Positions 34,446-47,700 of a stretch of DNA of 64,000 nt are shown here, piece after piece. The position numbers and the translations under genes are program-made. The stretch comes from Begonia masoniana (Eukaryota > Streptophyta > Magnoliopsida > Cucurbitales > Begoniaceae). The stretch lies in assembly GCA_022432975.1 (NCBI GenBank), contig CM039509.1, forward strand, positions 26,009,432 through 26,073,431, in the 5' to 3' direction. How positions within the stretch are numbered: position 1 is the stretch's first letter; every line of letters starts with the position of its first letter. The notes under the pieces are model-generated. The model was not told where the DNA came from. It ran no database searches and saw only the letters and a list, made by a program, of their open reading frames with translations.

Positions 34446-37129
34446 TGTAGCAACCCTAACACTGTACCCTTATTTACCCTTAATTAACGTACAAATTTTT
34501 CATTTTTTCCTTTATTCTTAGCGTTTATGTGAAAACGATTTGAAATCAATTTAAAATCAATTTACTAAAACGTTTAAACAAATAAAAACAATTAATTAAA
34601 CCAATACGTACACAAACACTCGATACTCATACGTCTTCCGAAATACCACCTCAAAACCGACTCGAACGCAACTATAACAAATTACATTTTCATGAAAATA
34701 AACTGCGTGGTTCCGTTTAAAAGTTTAACATATCCTCCTGTTTCAAAATCACAAAACAGTTTATAACAACAGGTTTCCAAAACATTCAGAACATTAAAAT
34801 ATCAAATGTAAACCTATCCACTAACCAGATTCCAAACATCCTATAATTTCTATACAACCATCATTTAAATGTAAACCTATCCACTAACCAGATTCCAAAC
34901 ATCCTATAATTTCTATACAGTTTACTATTAGCTCAAAACATCCCAAAACCCTCAAAACATCTATACATACTTCCCCATGGGTCAGGTAAGCATCGACTGC
35001 GCCAGCACACCACCGCAGCCATCCTCTGTCAACTGAATCATGCCTCAGGTGGAGGGACATCGTCCTCACCTGGTACCTCGAAGTCTATATCACCTACACC
35101 ATACAATATACACTATGAGATAACATCCCAGTAAGCTCTACGTAAATGCGATGCATGCTGTGCTATGAGTTCATTAAACCATGCTTTATTTCTTTTATCT
35201 TACAATGCAATGCACTATAGGTGTCACCGAGATCCTATACCTTCTAACCGGAGAGAGCTCATCCAGCGGGCGGACTACTCTTTCCAGCTAGAAGAGGGGG
35301 GTACACGCTTACAACACGTACAGCCGTGCCTGAGCCCCACCTCGCGTGACCTGTAAACTGTATGCCCGAAGGCCTATATGCCTGAAGGCCTGTATGCCCG
35401 AAGGCCTATATGCACGAAGGCCTATATGCCCGTAGGCCTGTATGCCCGAAGGCCAATGCTATGCTTTACGTTCTCTTTAAATCTCTGTGCGGAAATTCAT
35501 TTTCATGCTTTTCTTTAAAACAAGTGATGCGTGGACAGTTCTCTATCATAAAGTAAACAAGCAATAACATGGACCATCAAGACTGTAAAAAACATAAACT
35601 ATAAACTCCTAAGACCTAGCTACCCAAACCGAGCAAAACTAACTACGGGCATCTCCAAAACTCCTCGAGACGACATTCGACGTACGGTGTAGGCCAATCG
35701 GCCAGAGAAGAATCACAAGAACTTACCTGACGTCTGTTGCAAGGCTAGCTCCGTCCACGAGCGTGGTTCACCTACGCAATTGTTATCAATTTGTCGTTAA
35801 TACGAGCTTAAACAATAATATGTCCAAATTTAACAAAAACCTTAACTAATGAATTTCCTAAAATCTTCACCCAACTAATCGAAGTATTTAAACAACGATT
35901 AACGCTCAATAGTTTAAAATCACAATTAACGAGTTTTCCTAAAAACCCAAAAATTCTCCAATTTTAACATTTCCCACAATTCACTCTAATTCCGTCCAAT
36001 AACGTTCAATACGTCCTTTATATCGTTAATTACTATAAACCTATTAATTTCGGACTCTAATTTGGGTTCGGTAAAAACCGACCCGAAACTTCGAACGCGC
36101 GTAACTTTCGCGTCGGTTATCGGAATCGAACGATTCCAGCGGCCACGAGCTTCTCTAATAACCTATTTCAATATGCCAAAAGGAATTTAAAAACAAACAA
36201 CTCTATCTAGGTCAAAAATCCAAAAACCCGAATCTGCCCATTCCCGAAATTTTCACCCTTTTTGATTTTCCATCAATTCTCATCAATTTCCTCACCAATC
36301 AACTACCCTAACATCAAATTAACATAAACTAACCCAAAATCCCGAGGCTACACACAAAACCCGAAATTGCCCAAATCGGGCATTCACTGTTTTCGCTCAA
36401 TTTGAGCTCCTCACTGCCAATCAACCATAGCCGACGTTAAGCTCGGTCATTTGACGCTAAAAACGGCCAAAAGTGGCCGGAAATCAGAGCTCAATCGAGC
36501 TCGTCCTTCACGGCCCTAAATCGAACCGAAAACAGGGCAAGAAAATCGCCTTACCTGTCGATTCGTGCGCGGAGAAAGGCCGGACTATGCTCGCCGCCGT
36601 CGTCTGGCCGGAGGACGTCGGAAAACGCCGGTGAACCGGCCGTCGGTCGTCGTCGTTCTCTCCCTCTCCCCTGTCTTCGCTCTCTCGGCGTCGGGCGCTC
36701 GTCGCTCGAACAGCAACCAAAAACAACAATTTTGTTGTTTTTGTTTTTATTTAATAATAATAATAATAATAATAATACTCTATTTTATTGAACATCACTA
36801 CCTCTCGTGTTTTCAACTATTTCGAATTTCTTATTTCGCCAATAAATCCAACTTATTATCTGGGTTCTATTAAAACTGTCCGTTCGTAAATCGGACCTTG
36901 TTTACTATTTTTACCAAAACGTCATTTACGTTACGAAAAGCGTATTTACTCGGAATATAGCGTGATTATTCCGAAAATTCCCAAAATTTCCTTAAAATTC
37001 TAATTACTCGTTAGGATCGTAATGACGTTTCCTTTTCGTAAAACGGACCTGATTTGACATATTTACAAAAATGTCATCCAATAATATAATAATAATATTC
37101 TTAAAAATCCGTACGAGCCGGATATTACA
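34446..37129 (-). mobile_element. C 5' LTR (right copy)
   Basis: Near-identical to the left LTR. Its microexon equivalent is 35771-35727, its second intron 35726-35094, and its 16-bp minisatellite is at 35359-35454 with more variant units. Many of the differences seen between copies are C/T or G/A, as expected from loss of methylated cytosines. Confidence 0.92.
35359..35454 (-). repeat. 16-bp minisatellite, six copies, in the C 5' LTR
   Basis: Same TGTATGCCCGAAGGCC unit and same copy number as in the left LTR, with about five point changes. The equal length suggests the array has been stable since insertion. Confidence 0.9.
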
Positions 37130-37551
37130 AATATTTTGAAAGCTTAAACCGTAGGCTTAAAGGTGTAAATCAATGGCTAGAAAGAGAGGAGAATGGTCTT
37201 CATAGGTCCCCTCAAGCTCCACCTAGGAGAAGAGAATACCCAAGAAGACAAGACCAATTTAGGAGAACCTTTGAAGAGGAAACCGATTTTGAGAATCTAC
37301 CCAAAGAATTCCCAAAGTGAACCTTGAAGATGAAAGGTCTTTTGATGTAGCACTCCCTAATTTTAGCGGTTATACTTTAGGTTTTGAATGTATTAATTGG
37401 TTGGAAGAAGTGGAGTTGTTTAAAAGGCATGACTATTCGGAAAGAAGGAAAATCTGAATAGCTCTCTCTTGTTTCACCGGAATTGCTAGAATATGGTGGA
37501 AGAGGATTGAAGAAGAGAGAAGGCTAGAATGCAAAATGAGAAGTTAATACT

Positions 37552-38370
37552 TGGAACTTATTGAAGTATTTAATGGAAGAAAGGTTTGTTCCAAGATATT
37601 ACAAATATGAGTATAGCCCTTGGCCTACCCCAAAAGCTCCATTCAATTTTGAGGCACCAACTCCCCTAGCTCAAACCCAAGCCATATATATTGAGGAAAC
37701 CTTAAGTGAGGATGAGGATGATGAAGAAGAGAAAATTATCTATCCCGAGGAGGATTCATTGCTTGAAATGAATTTTAATTCCTATGAACTAAAGGATGAT
37801 GAGCAAGTGGAAATCCTAGGAGATAACCTTATAGGACCTCTTACCCAAACCGAAAGCATTAAAGATTTTGGAATTGCAAATCTATTCGAGGAATCTTTCT
37901 TAGAGGATAAAAGTGAGCTAGTGGTGGAAACCATAGAAGCCCTTGAGCCCCTAGTTATAGAAACCTAACCTGAGCCTTTCCAAAGCTCTAAGTTTAATGA
38001 AGTTATCATGTGGTATGACCCATTTTATGACAATCCTATGAAGGAAGATTTAGTAAAGAACTATGTTGAGTTGACCTACACTCTACAGGGAACTTTTTAT
38101 GCAAAGTATGCATTCTTGCCTATTCCCCACATCCAACAAGAGTTATACCTAGTGGATCAAATGTACCTTGACCCCTTCGTAATCCAAAATGAGGACAACC
38201 CTCTTACTTTGAAAAGAATAGTTTTTCCCATTATGGTCTTATCGGCTGAGAAAAAAATAGATCATTTTAGAACCTTAAGTCACCCTAGCACTCTAAATGT
38301 AAACTTAAAAGATGAATGGTCTAGAAAATTTTTAGGTGACATAACACCATTGTTTGTTCCGTTCATTTAA
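37552..38370 (+). pseudogene. B ORF1: gag C-terminus fused to an acidic protein of unknown function, one internal stop
   Basis: The frame from 37552 begins WNLLKYLMEERFVPRYY, which is the end of the gag capsid domain. It then departs from gag into a proline-containing linker and a strongly acidic segment (SEDEDDEEEK at about 37707-37736). A TAA at 37966 is the only interruption, and the same frame continues to 38370 with MWYDPFYDNPMKEDLVKN and ends FLGDITPLFVPFI. About 270 codons in all. I recognise no domain, membrane segment or catalytic motif in the second half. A gag-fused accessory role is possible, but that is inference. Confidence 0.65.
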
Positions 38371-38748
38371 TTTCATGGTTCTTTAGAATAGGATGGACTT
38401 TATATTTTATTTTGTTTTGTTTTAATTTTTCATGTTGGCATAACATTAGTTAGTATAATGTTGATTACTCATTACTTCAAAATAGTTATTTCATCACGCC
38501 TTCTTATTATTTTATTATTGTTTTTGAAGAATACCATATTCGCCTTTTGTTGAAGCCCATGCTTAGGGAAATGATCGAATCTTTGATGCATGTTATTTTG
38601 ATGAACTTTCAAAATTTGGAATATTATGGCATTATCATTTCATGGCATCATATTTATGGCTTCAAGTATTCCATACACATGTCAAAACAACAAAATTCAT
38701 CCATAGCTTGAGGATTTTTATGTTAGGTTCTTTGATGTTTTGAAACTT
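38371..38748 (+). other. Spacer between B ORF1 and ORF2
   Basis: T-rich, no convincing reading frame. It could hold an internal promoter or a splice acceptor for ORF2, but I see no decisive motif. Confidence 0.4.
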
Positions 38749-41700
38749 ATGCATGAGCCTACCATATTTGAATTGAAGATTGAAACTTGTTATTTAGATA
38801 AGGAGAAAATTAGGTTAATTGAGCAAAATTATTATGATCCTCTTTCTTATCTAACCGATTTTAGCTCTTTTGTTGTGGAAAGAAATTGTTTCTCCATTAT
38901 ATCTGTAATGGAGAAAAAATTTCTAATTTTTATCGTATTTTTTTTTATCCTTCTAAATTTCGTAACATTTGAGCGGAATTTAAATCGAAAACTAATTTGT
39001 TAAAAACGTTCGAATCTATCTTGAAAATCCCTTAATAAGACTTTAAAACAATTAAAAGAAAACAAAATTAAAAATTAAAACCAAATCAGCAGAGAGCAAA
39101 GGGCAGAAGGGACAATTGTCCCGTGGAAATCAGGGGCGATCGATCGCCCAAAACAGGCGATCGATCGCCTGTTAAAAAAGTTGAGGGGCGATCGATATTT
39201 TTGCCCAGCGATCGCCTCTCCAAGCGATCGCTCGACACACGCTCTGGAATTTCTTCCAAAGCGTGATCAAGAGGGGCGATCGATCGCCCTCCCTTGGTCG
39301 ATCGATCGCCAAGTCCTCTGGATTTCCAGAGGACTTGCTCTCCTCTTTTCCTTCTTCCCTTCTTTCTTCTCCTGCATAACACTACCCTTAACACTTCTAC
39401 CCCATAAACAATTATCACTAAATATACATGCATCTTCACAATACAATTTGACATAAAACCCCAGATACTCGTACCTCCTCCATAACCTTATTAAAAACGA
39501 CTCGTAACTCATTTAAAACGAAATATTTTTTCATGAAAATGAACTGCATGGATCCATTTAAAAACTAAACGTTTCCTCCTGTTAAAAATTACCAAGCAGT
39601 TCATCAACGAATTAAAATAGTGGTTTATAAAATAGTTTCCAAAACATTTAAAAACATCAAAACATAAACCTATCCACTATCCATATTCCAAACGTCCTAA
39701 TATGTTCAACTATACATTTTATATTAACCATCAAATCCCCAAAATACATACACACATCCCCACGGGTCAAAATGCACCGACTGCCCAACGCACTCCCATA
39801 GGCCATCCTCCGTCAACTGCATCATTCCTCGGGTGGAGGGATCTCATCCTCACCTATGTCAAGATCACCTACACCATACAGACAATCTATGAGCTAAAGC
39901 TCAGCAAGTTTCGTAAATGCAAATGCATGCTGTTCATATGAGTTCTTAAATTATGTAACATTTTCTTATCTTTACATAGGTTGTCACCGAGATCTCAACC
40001 CCTAAATGGAGAGGGCACATCCTGCGGTTGGACAACCCTTTCCACCTAGAGGAGGGGGGTACATGCTTACAACATGCACAGCCATGCCTGAGCCCCACCT
40101 CGCATGACCATAAACATACATCAGTTCATATTAGATGTGGTATTATGACAGATCCTTAATCGATCTACACAATAGATCAATAGCCCCCTTTCAGGCCACA
40201 TCGTCATTTTCTTTAAAACACAGTGCGGAAATTCATTTTCTATGCCTAATTTAAAACTGTGATGCATGGACAATTTAAAAGAACATAACCTATAAAAGAA
40301 CTAAACCTAACTACCCAACCAAAGCAATTTAAACAAACACGTCACCAAAGCTCCTCGAGACGACTTCGACGTACGGTGTAGGCTAATCGGCCATAGTAAG
40401 TCACAAGAACTTACCTCGTGCGCGCTGAACTTCAAGCTCTGTCCAAGAGCGTCGTTTGTCTGAGGCAAAATACAACAGTCGTCATTCAAACGAGATTAAA
40501 CCGTTTAACGTCCAAATTTAACGAAACATTAACTAAGGAAATTTTTCTAAAATTCTAACTTAGCTCAATGAGGCATTTTACCTAGCAACTCACGCTCGTA
40601 AATTTCTAAACTCCATTGACGGAGATTCTCAAGCTCCAAATATCCGGTTTTCAACCTAAACACCGTATACACTAGATTTCGTCCAATAACATTTAATACG
40701 TTCATTATATTCACAAATACGGTAAAGTTATCGATTTTGAACTCTAATTCACGTTTTTAACAAAACCTAAACAAAACCCTAACCGTGAAACTTCGCGAAA
40801 ACTGAACAATAACCTTCCAAAACTATAGAATCATACCTAAGGTTGCGAGAGGAAAGGAAATCGCGTGATCGTCGGAGAGGAGAGGGTCGCCGTTGAATCG
40901 CCGATGGAGGGAGTGGTTCGCAGGGAGAGAGAGAGAGAGATCGTGAATGAGGGAGAAGAGAAAAGAGTTTTGTTTTTAATTAAAATTTTGACTTTGTAAA
41001 TTACCGTTTCGTCCTTCCTTTGAATTTCTATTTGTTTCGTCACTTGTTTCGTTAATTGTCTAACGATTCGTTTTCTCCAAATTTTCTTATTTCACCAATA
41101 ACTTCAACTTATTATAAGGGTTCTATTAAAACTGTCCGTTCATAATTCTGACCTCGTTTACTATTTTTACCAAAGTATCCTTTGTATTACGATAAACGTA
41201 ATTCTCGTAAAATTAGCGTTATAACTCCTAAAATTCCCAAAATTTTCTTAAAATCCTTATCAATTATTAGGATCGTAATAACGCTTTCCTTTCACAAAAC
41301 CGACTTAAGTTGACATAATTACAAAAACACCATTACATTAAAATATTAATATTCCGTACAGCCGGGTATTACAATCCATCCACCTTATTTAAAATTTTGT
41401 CCTCAAAATTTGATTATACAAACAATTCAGGATATTTAGTCATCATATCCTGTTGTCGCTCCCAAGTCGCTTCTTCAACTTCGTGGTTCCGCCATAGGAC
41501 TTTAACTAGCGGAATCTCTTTGTTGCGCAAAACCTTGATAGAAGACTCAAAAATACGTACAGGCTTCTCCACATATGTTAAGGTAGGCTGTACCTCGATC
41601 TCTCTTGCCTCTAAGATATGCGATGGATCACACAAACACTTCCGAAGCATGGACACGTGAAATACATTGTGGATGCCTTCCATTGAAGCCGGAAGCTGTA

Positions 41701-44700
41701 GTCGATACGCCATCTTCCCGATCTTCTTCAAAACAGGGAAGGGCCCCACATATCTAGGGTTTAGCTTGCCCCTTCTTCCGAATCACATTACACCTTTAAA
41801 CGGAGAAACCTTCAAATAAATTTCATCACCCTCTTCAAATTCCAGTTCTCTCCGTCTTGTGTCAGCATAGCTCTTCTGTCGACTATGAGCTACCTCAATA
41901 CGCTGTCGGATAATGGCAATCTTCTCTGCCGTTTGTTGTAGGATCTTAGGACCAACAATACTGGCTTCACCAACCTCGTCCCAATATAGTGGAGATCTAC
42001 ACTTACGACCAAACAAAGCTTCATACGGAGTCATACCAATGGTAGCCTGGAAGCTGTTGTTGTAAGAGAACTTGACCAGTGGCAAGTACCTGCTCCACGA
42101 TCCCTGAAATTCCAACACAAAGCTCTGAGCATATCCTCCAGAATCTAATTTGTTCTCTCTGTCTGACCATCAGTCTGAGGATGAAATGCCGTCTTGAAAT
42201 TTAGCTGAGTCCCCATAGCTTTGTCCAGACTCTTCCAGAACTTAGAAGTGAATCTCGGATCTCTGTCTGAAATAATATAAACTGGCACTCCATGCACCCT
42301 AACAATCTCCTGCACATAAAGCTTGGCGAGCTGATTCATAGAAGACGTCATCTTCACAGATAAGAAGTGAGCAGACTTTGTCAATCGGTCCACAATCACC
42401 TAGATACTGTCATGTCCTTTCGTCGTCCTCGGGAGCCCCACAATAAAATCCATGGAGATCTGCTCCCATTTCCCCTCTGGAATCGGCAGTGGCTGTAGTG
42501 TTCCGGCCGACCTCTGGTGTTCTGCCTTTACCTGTTGACAAACTAAACAGGTTTCAACGTACTTGGCGACCTCTCTCTTCATGTTCGGCCACCAAAAGTG
42601 TTGCTTTAAGTCTCTGTACATTTTAGTGCTTCCTGGATGCATAAAGTATGCTAAAGAATGTGCCTCGACCAATATCTCCTTCTTTAGTTCCTCATCGTTA
42701 AACACGTACCACCTATGCCTGAACTTCAGAATACCGTCATCTGACAAGTCGAATTCCGACACGTCTCCAGAGGTCATGCTCAATCGAAGCTCCTCACACT
42801 CCATATCATTCTGCTGAGCTTCACGTATCTTATCTAGAATAGTCGGCCTGAGAGAAATGTTAGTGAGCATACTGGACAACTCTGCCACTATCTCTACATC
42901 GAACCTCTCAATCTCAGACCGTAACGTGACGGACATCGCTGCAAGTGAAGGCTGACTCGCAGTAGACATTAGGCCCAAAGCAACAGTGGCCTTGTTCGCC
43001 TTTCTTGGGTGGTATTTAATATCGAAATCATAATCTTTGACGAACTCTAGCCACCTTCTCTGCCGCATATTAAGCTCCTTATGCGTAAATAAATTCTTCA
43101 AGCTTTTGTGGTCAGAAAATATCTCGCACTGCTGCCTATATAAATAATTCCTCCATATTTTTAGTGCAAAGACCACGGCTACTAATTCCAGGTCGTGCAT
43201 AGGATAATTCTGCTCGTACGGCTTCAACTGTCTAGAAGCATAAGCAATCACCCTACCTTCCTGAATAAGCAAGCATCCGAGCCCAACTCTAGATGCATCG
43301 CAATATATACTGAACTTATAACCTTCAACAGGCAATGTCAACACTGGAGCTGTAGTCAATCTCTACTTTAACTCCATAAAACTGTCGTCACAAGCAGCCG
43401 ACCAAATAAATTTCTCATTCTTCCGAGTCAAACGAGAGACATGAACTGCAATCTTCAAAAATCCCTCTATGAACTTCCGATAATAACCAGCCAACCCGAG
43501 GAATCCACGTACCTCTCGCACGTTCTTTGGCTGTGGCCAATCTCTGACCACCTGAATTTTGCTCGGATCCACAGAAACCCCTTCCTATGATATGATATGG
43601 CCCAGAAAAATGACCCTATCCAGCCAAAACTCGCATTTAGAGAACTTCAGATAAAGTTGGTGTCGTTGTAAAATTCCGAGAACAATCCTCAATTGCTCTT
43701 TATACTCCTCTTTCATCTTAGAATATATTAGAATATCGTCGATGAAAACCACAACGAATTTGTCCAGGTACTCCTTGAAAACTCTATTCATCAAATCCAT
43801 AAACGCTGCAGGGGCATTGGTAAGTCCGAAAGACATAACAAGGAACTCATAATGCTCGTACCTCGTTCAGAACGCCGTTTTCTAAACATCTTCCTTTCGG
43901 ACCTTCAACTGATAGTAACCCAAGCGTAGGTCAATCCTTGAAAACACTCGAGCACCTTGCAGCTGATCAAACAAATCATCTATCCGAGGCAGTGGATATT
44001 TATTCTTCACTGTAAGCTTATTCAACTCCCTATAATCCACACATATCCTAAGGGTCCCGTCTTTCTTCTTGACAAATAGAACGGGCGCACCCCAGGGTAA
44101 AACACTGGGTCGGATGAACCCCTTGTCTAGCAACTCCTCCAACTGAGATTTTAACTCTTTCAACTCAGCAGGCGCCAATCTATATGCATTCTTTGACACT
44201 GGCGCCGAACTCAGATAAACATCAATGATAAATTCAATCTCCCTGTCCGGCGGTAATCCGGGAAGATCATCAAGAAATATCTCAGAGAATTCTTTGACTA
44301 TAGGAATGTCACTCGACTTTACCCCACTAAGCAACTGAATATCAACTACTGTGGCAAAATAAATACAGCACTCACCTTTAAACTGCTCGTTGACCTTCAT
44401 GGAATAAGAAATAGGCGATCCACTAAATCTGTTCATCGCTTTATAAGAAAACTTGACTTTACCCGGGGGCCGAAACGTCATAATCCAGGATCGACAATCG
44501 ATGGTGGCGAAGTGCTGTGATAGCCAGTCCATCCCTAAGATAACATCATAGATCTATATGCCCATAACAATCAAGCGAGCATAGAGGGTACAGTTCCCAA
44601 CTGAGACAATATTGCCCTAGACGACCTGACCTGACTGCATACGCTCTCCTGAATGTAGCATCACACTATATTCGCATTCTGCTAACTCAGGCACAAGCTT

Positions 44701-47700
44701 CAGTCTAGACACGCAAGCAGTGGAAACAAAAGAGTGTGTAGCCCCCGTGTCTATCAAAGAAAATACAGCTACGCCCGAAATCAGAATAGTACCTGCTATC
44801 ACGGAAGGCCGAGCCTCGTCGTCAATATCACCAGGCTAGATAAATGCAAAAATCCTCGAAATAACCCTCCTCTGGTCTGTGCGTGACTGCTCATGGCCCT
44901 GCTTCGGGCAGTCTTTAATGAAGTGGCCAACTTCTCCACATCTATAACATTTATTCGTGCCCACCCGGCACTCACCACTATGTTCTTTCTGGCACTTGGG
45001 GCACCACGGCATTTGAGAAGCCCCCTGTACCTGCTTCCCTTTGCCTCGATCATTACCTCCCTCTAAAGGCCTTTTCGAGCCTCTCTGTTGTTGTTGCTGT
45101 GGCTGTCCTCTCGGTTGCCAGCCCTTATTTCTGATCTGAGGGTGGATCTCTCGAAAGAAGCCTCTAGCTGGCTCCCTTGGTCTAACAGAACTCTGATCAA
45201 CAGCCTCAATCTCCAGTGCCCTGGTCACTATCTCATCGTAGGATACATTACGCACCCCTGAGATCGTAAGACTCTTCCGAATTTCTTGGCCAAGCCCCTG
45301 TACAAATCTGCGTACCTTGTCCTCATTGACACAGACATGGCGCGGTGCGAATCTGTGATGACCTCAACCCGGTCAGGGCCGCCACGGCCTAACCATGACG
45401 TAATCCTAACCTTAAACCCTCGATTAATTCATATGAAATTTTTCTTTTTATTTTCTTTCATTGTATTTTTCATTCGTTCATAGTTTCATTCATCATTGGT
45501 CCATTCATTTTCTTTCGTTTCGCTCGTTAGAGAACGGACTCAGGCATTACAATCCATATCTATCGACATTTTTGCTCTAACTTAAACGTACCCAAAATGA
45601 CTCGTCTAAGGTTTCAACCCTTTACCCTCACTTGTTTAGAGACAATTAACCTCATTCGGCGGAAAACTACTGTGCGTGGAAGACTCGTTAGAAGATAAAA
45701 TTAACCAAAATCTCAAGTTTAATACTATAAAAAGCACTCTGGTCGACCCCCAGAGCTTTCGGTCGACACTTCATAATAGTGGTCGACCACTAAAAAGGTT
45801 CTAGTTTTTGGTTGTACTGAAACCGGTCGACACCTTGCAATAGCGGTCGACCCCTATTCCAAGTGAGCTACAATGAAAAAACAGTTTTTGTTCTCGGGTT
45901 GCATTCCTTTGTAAGTTCGGTCGACGCCTTGCAATAGCGGTCGACCCCTATTCTAAAGGAGCTACAGTGAAACAGTTTTTACATTTTATACATAATCAAC
46001 ACCTCCAATTCCAAACTTAACCAACACTACCTATTCAATATCAATTTCATCACCAACCATAAACCCAACATTCAAGCTCATCAAATCTCTACACAAATCA
46101 ATTCCATCACCAACTGTAAACCGAACATTCAAGCTCATCAAATCTCGACACAAAACACCCATTTCGATTTAAAATCGCAAACCTACTTCCAAATCACCAA
46201 AACTCGTCCAAAACTCTATTCTATTTTATCAAAATATTAACAAACACCAACATTTATCAAAATGCACATCAAACATCACTATCCTATCTATTTCATCAAC
46301 ATTCGTCCATACATAGCGGAAGCTATCAAAATTATCAAACCATTGGTTTATAATCTATCCAAAATACATAACTTCAACCCAAACACCCTAAAATCATTCA
46401 AACAACCAATGTTCATCTAACTTACACCTAATTACCACAAAACGCTCAGAGTATACCCACGGATCATCCAGCCTAACCAAAACACGCCCCGCCGCCACGA
46501 GCTCAATCCACCGACCATCTATGCGTGATCATCAGGAAAAGGTTCCTCACCTTCGTGCTCGTCACCTACATCATACGATAAACACATTAAGCCTAATGCT
46601 TAGTAAGGAGGTGCACTAAAACATGAGAATGCATAATGCATGGTCTTTCAAAACATGTACGTTTTTCGTTTATTCAGTTTACATAACATATACATAGATA
46701 TATCTTTAGGCATGAGTAGGCACAGACACCACCCCGTCTACCCTGTAGACCAACCACTTGCCCTGAGTTGCCGTTACATATTATCGTGCCCTGAGTTGCC
46801 ATTACATATTATCGTGCCCTGAGTTGACATTAACGTGCCCTGTGCCCTACTCATCCTCCAACTTCACTTAACATTATATACTTTACTTCATTTACTTGAA
46901 AACATGCATATAAGAACATTTCATTAAATCTTAAAAGAAAAGACATGATGCATGAAGAGAGGGCTCCAACAATCATCCAAACATTCATAACGTACATAAA
47001 CGAGCCTAACCGACCACTAATAGGAAACGTCCTAGTTTACCCGACTCTTTAGAACCCCGAAATCATGAAAACATCATTAAGACTTTTAATTTCTAACAAA
47101 GATATGACGTAGGGCCATAAGGGCCGGAAACCTAACACCACTTACCTGGTGTCCTTTGCAAGCCGAGCACCGTCCGAAAGTCATCTCCACCTAAGGCATT
47201 TCACATGTAAAGGCATTAAAACTGATCCTAAATAAATGAATTCCATACATAGACCAAGCTTCTAACTAAAGAAATTCTTTCCTAAAACTTCATTTTCTCT
47301 ATTCAAGCATTTTATCGAGCACGTTGTGCTCACAAATACCCAAACACCATTAATGGCTCTCCAACAACCCTAAAATCCCTAAAAGTTTATCAATTCACCA
47401 CATTAACCATAAATACACCTCCAATCAACAACCTAACACATTTCTATCCTAAAATGACAATTTCAAGAAAAGCCCAATTGAAACCCTAACAGAAAAACAC
47501 TCAAAAAAACTAAATAAAACAAAACCCAAAGCTTGGAGCTTACCTAAAACATTGATGGGGAAGAAAATCGGAGCGTTGGGTGGACAATTGAAGAAACACT
47601 GTGAGAGGGAGGAAGAAAATCACCCAAAAATGTAGAGGGAAAAGCTCTCTGGAGCTTGGCGTGAAAATGGAGAAGAGAAGAGGAAATGGTTGTGTTTTTG

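Larger units (their letters stand above)
28274..37129 (-). mobile_element. C: LARD-like non-autonomous LTR element, minus strand (8856 bp)
   Basis: Two very similar LTRs (28274-30961, 2688 bp; 34446-37129, 2684 bp) flank a 3.48-kb internal region. The exact TSD is AATAT (28269-28273 and 37130-37134). The LTRs differ only at scattered single bases, so the insertion is recent. The internal region has no frame resembling gag or pol on either strand. Long LTRs with a conserved non-coding interior fit the description of LARDs (large retrotransposon derivatives). Confidence 0.92.
28132..37560 (+). pseudogene. B gag-like region, split by element C
   Basis: Starts near ATG 28132 (MSKFGKSFSQNQ). A frame change follows within 60 bases. 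It continues with HLENFTHKLEGSSQYF, running unbroken across the C insertion (28273 to 37135), then SLNRRLKGVNQWLERE. The capsid-like domain follows at 37320-37550 as DVALPNFSGYTLGFECINWL, then VELFKRHDYSERRK, then ARIWWKRIEEERR, the typical Retrotrans_gag pattern (WLEEVE...WW). There is one stop in this stretch and another frame change before 37552. No zinc knuckle is seen. Gag would package the element RNA. Confidence 0.75.
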
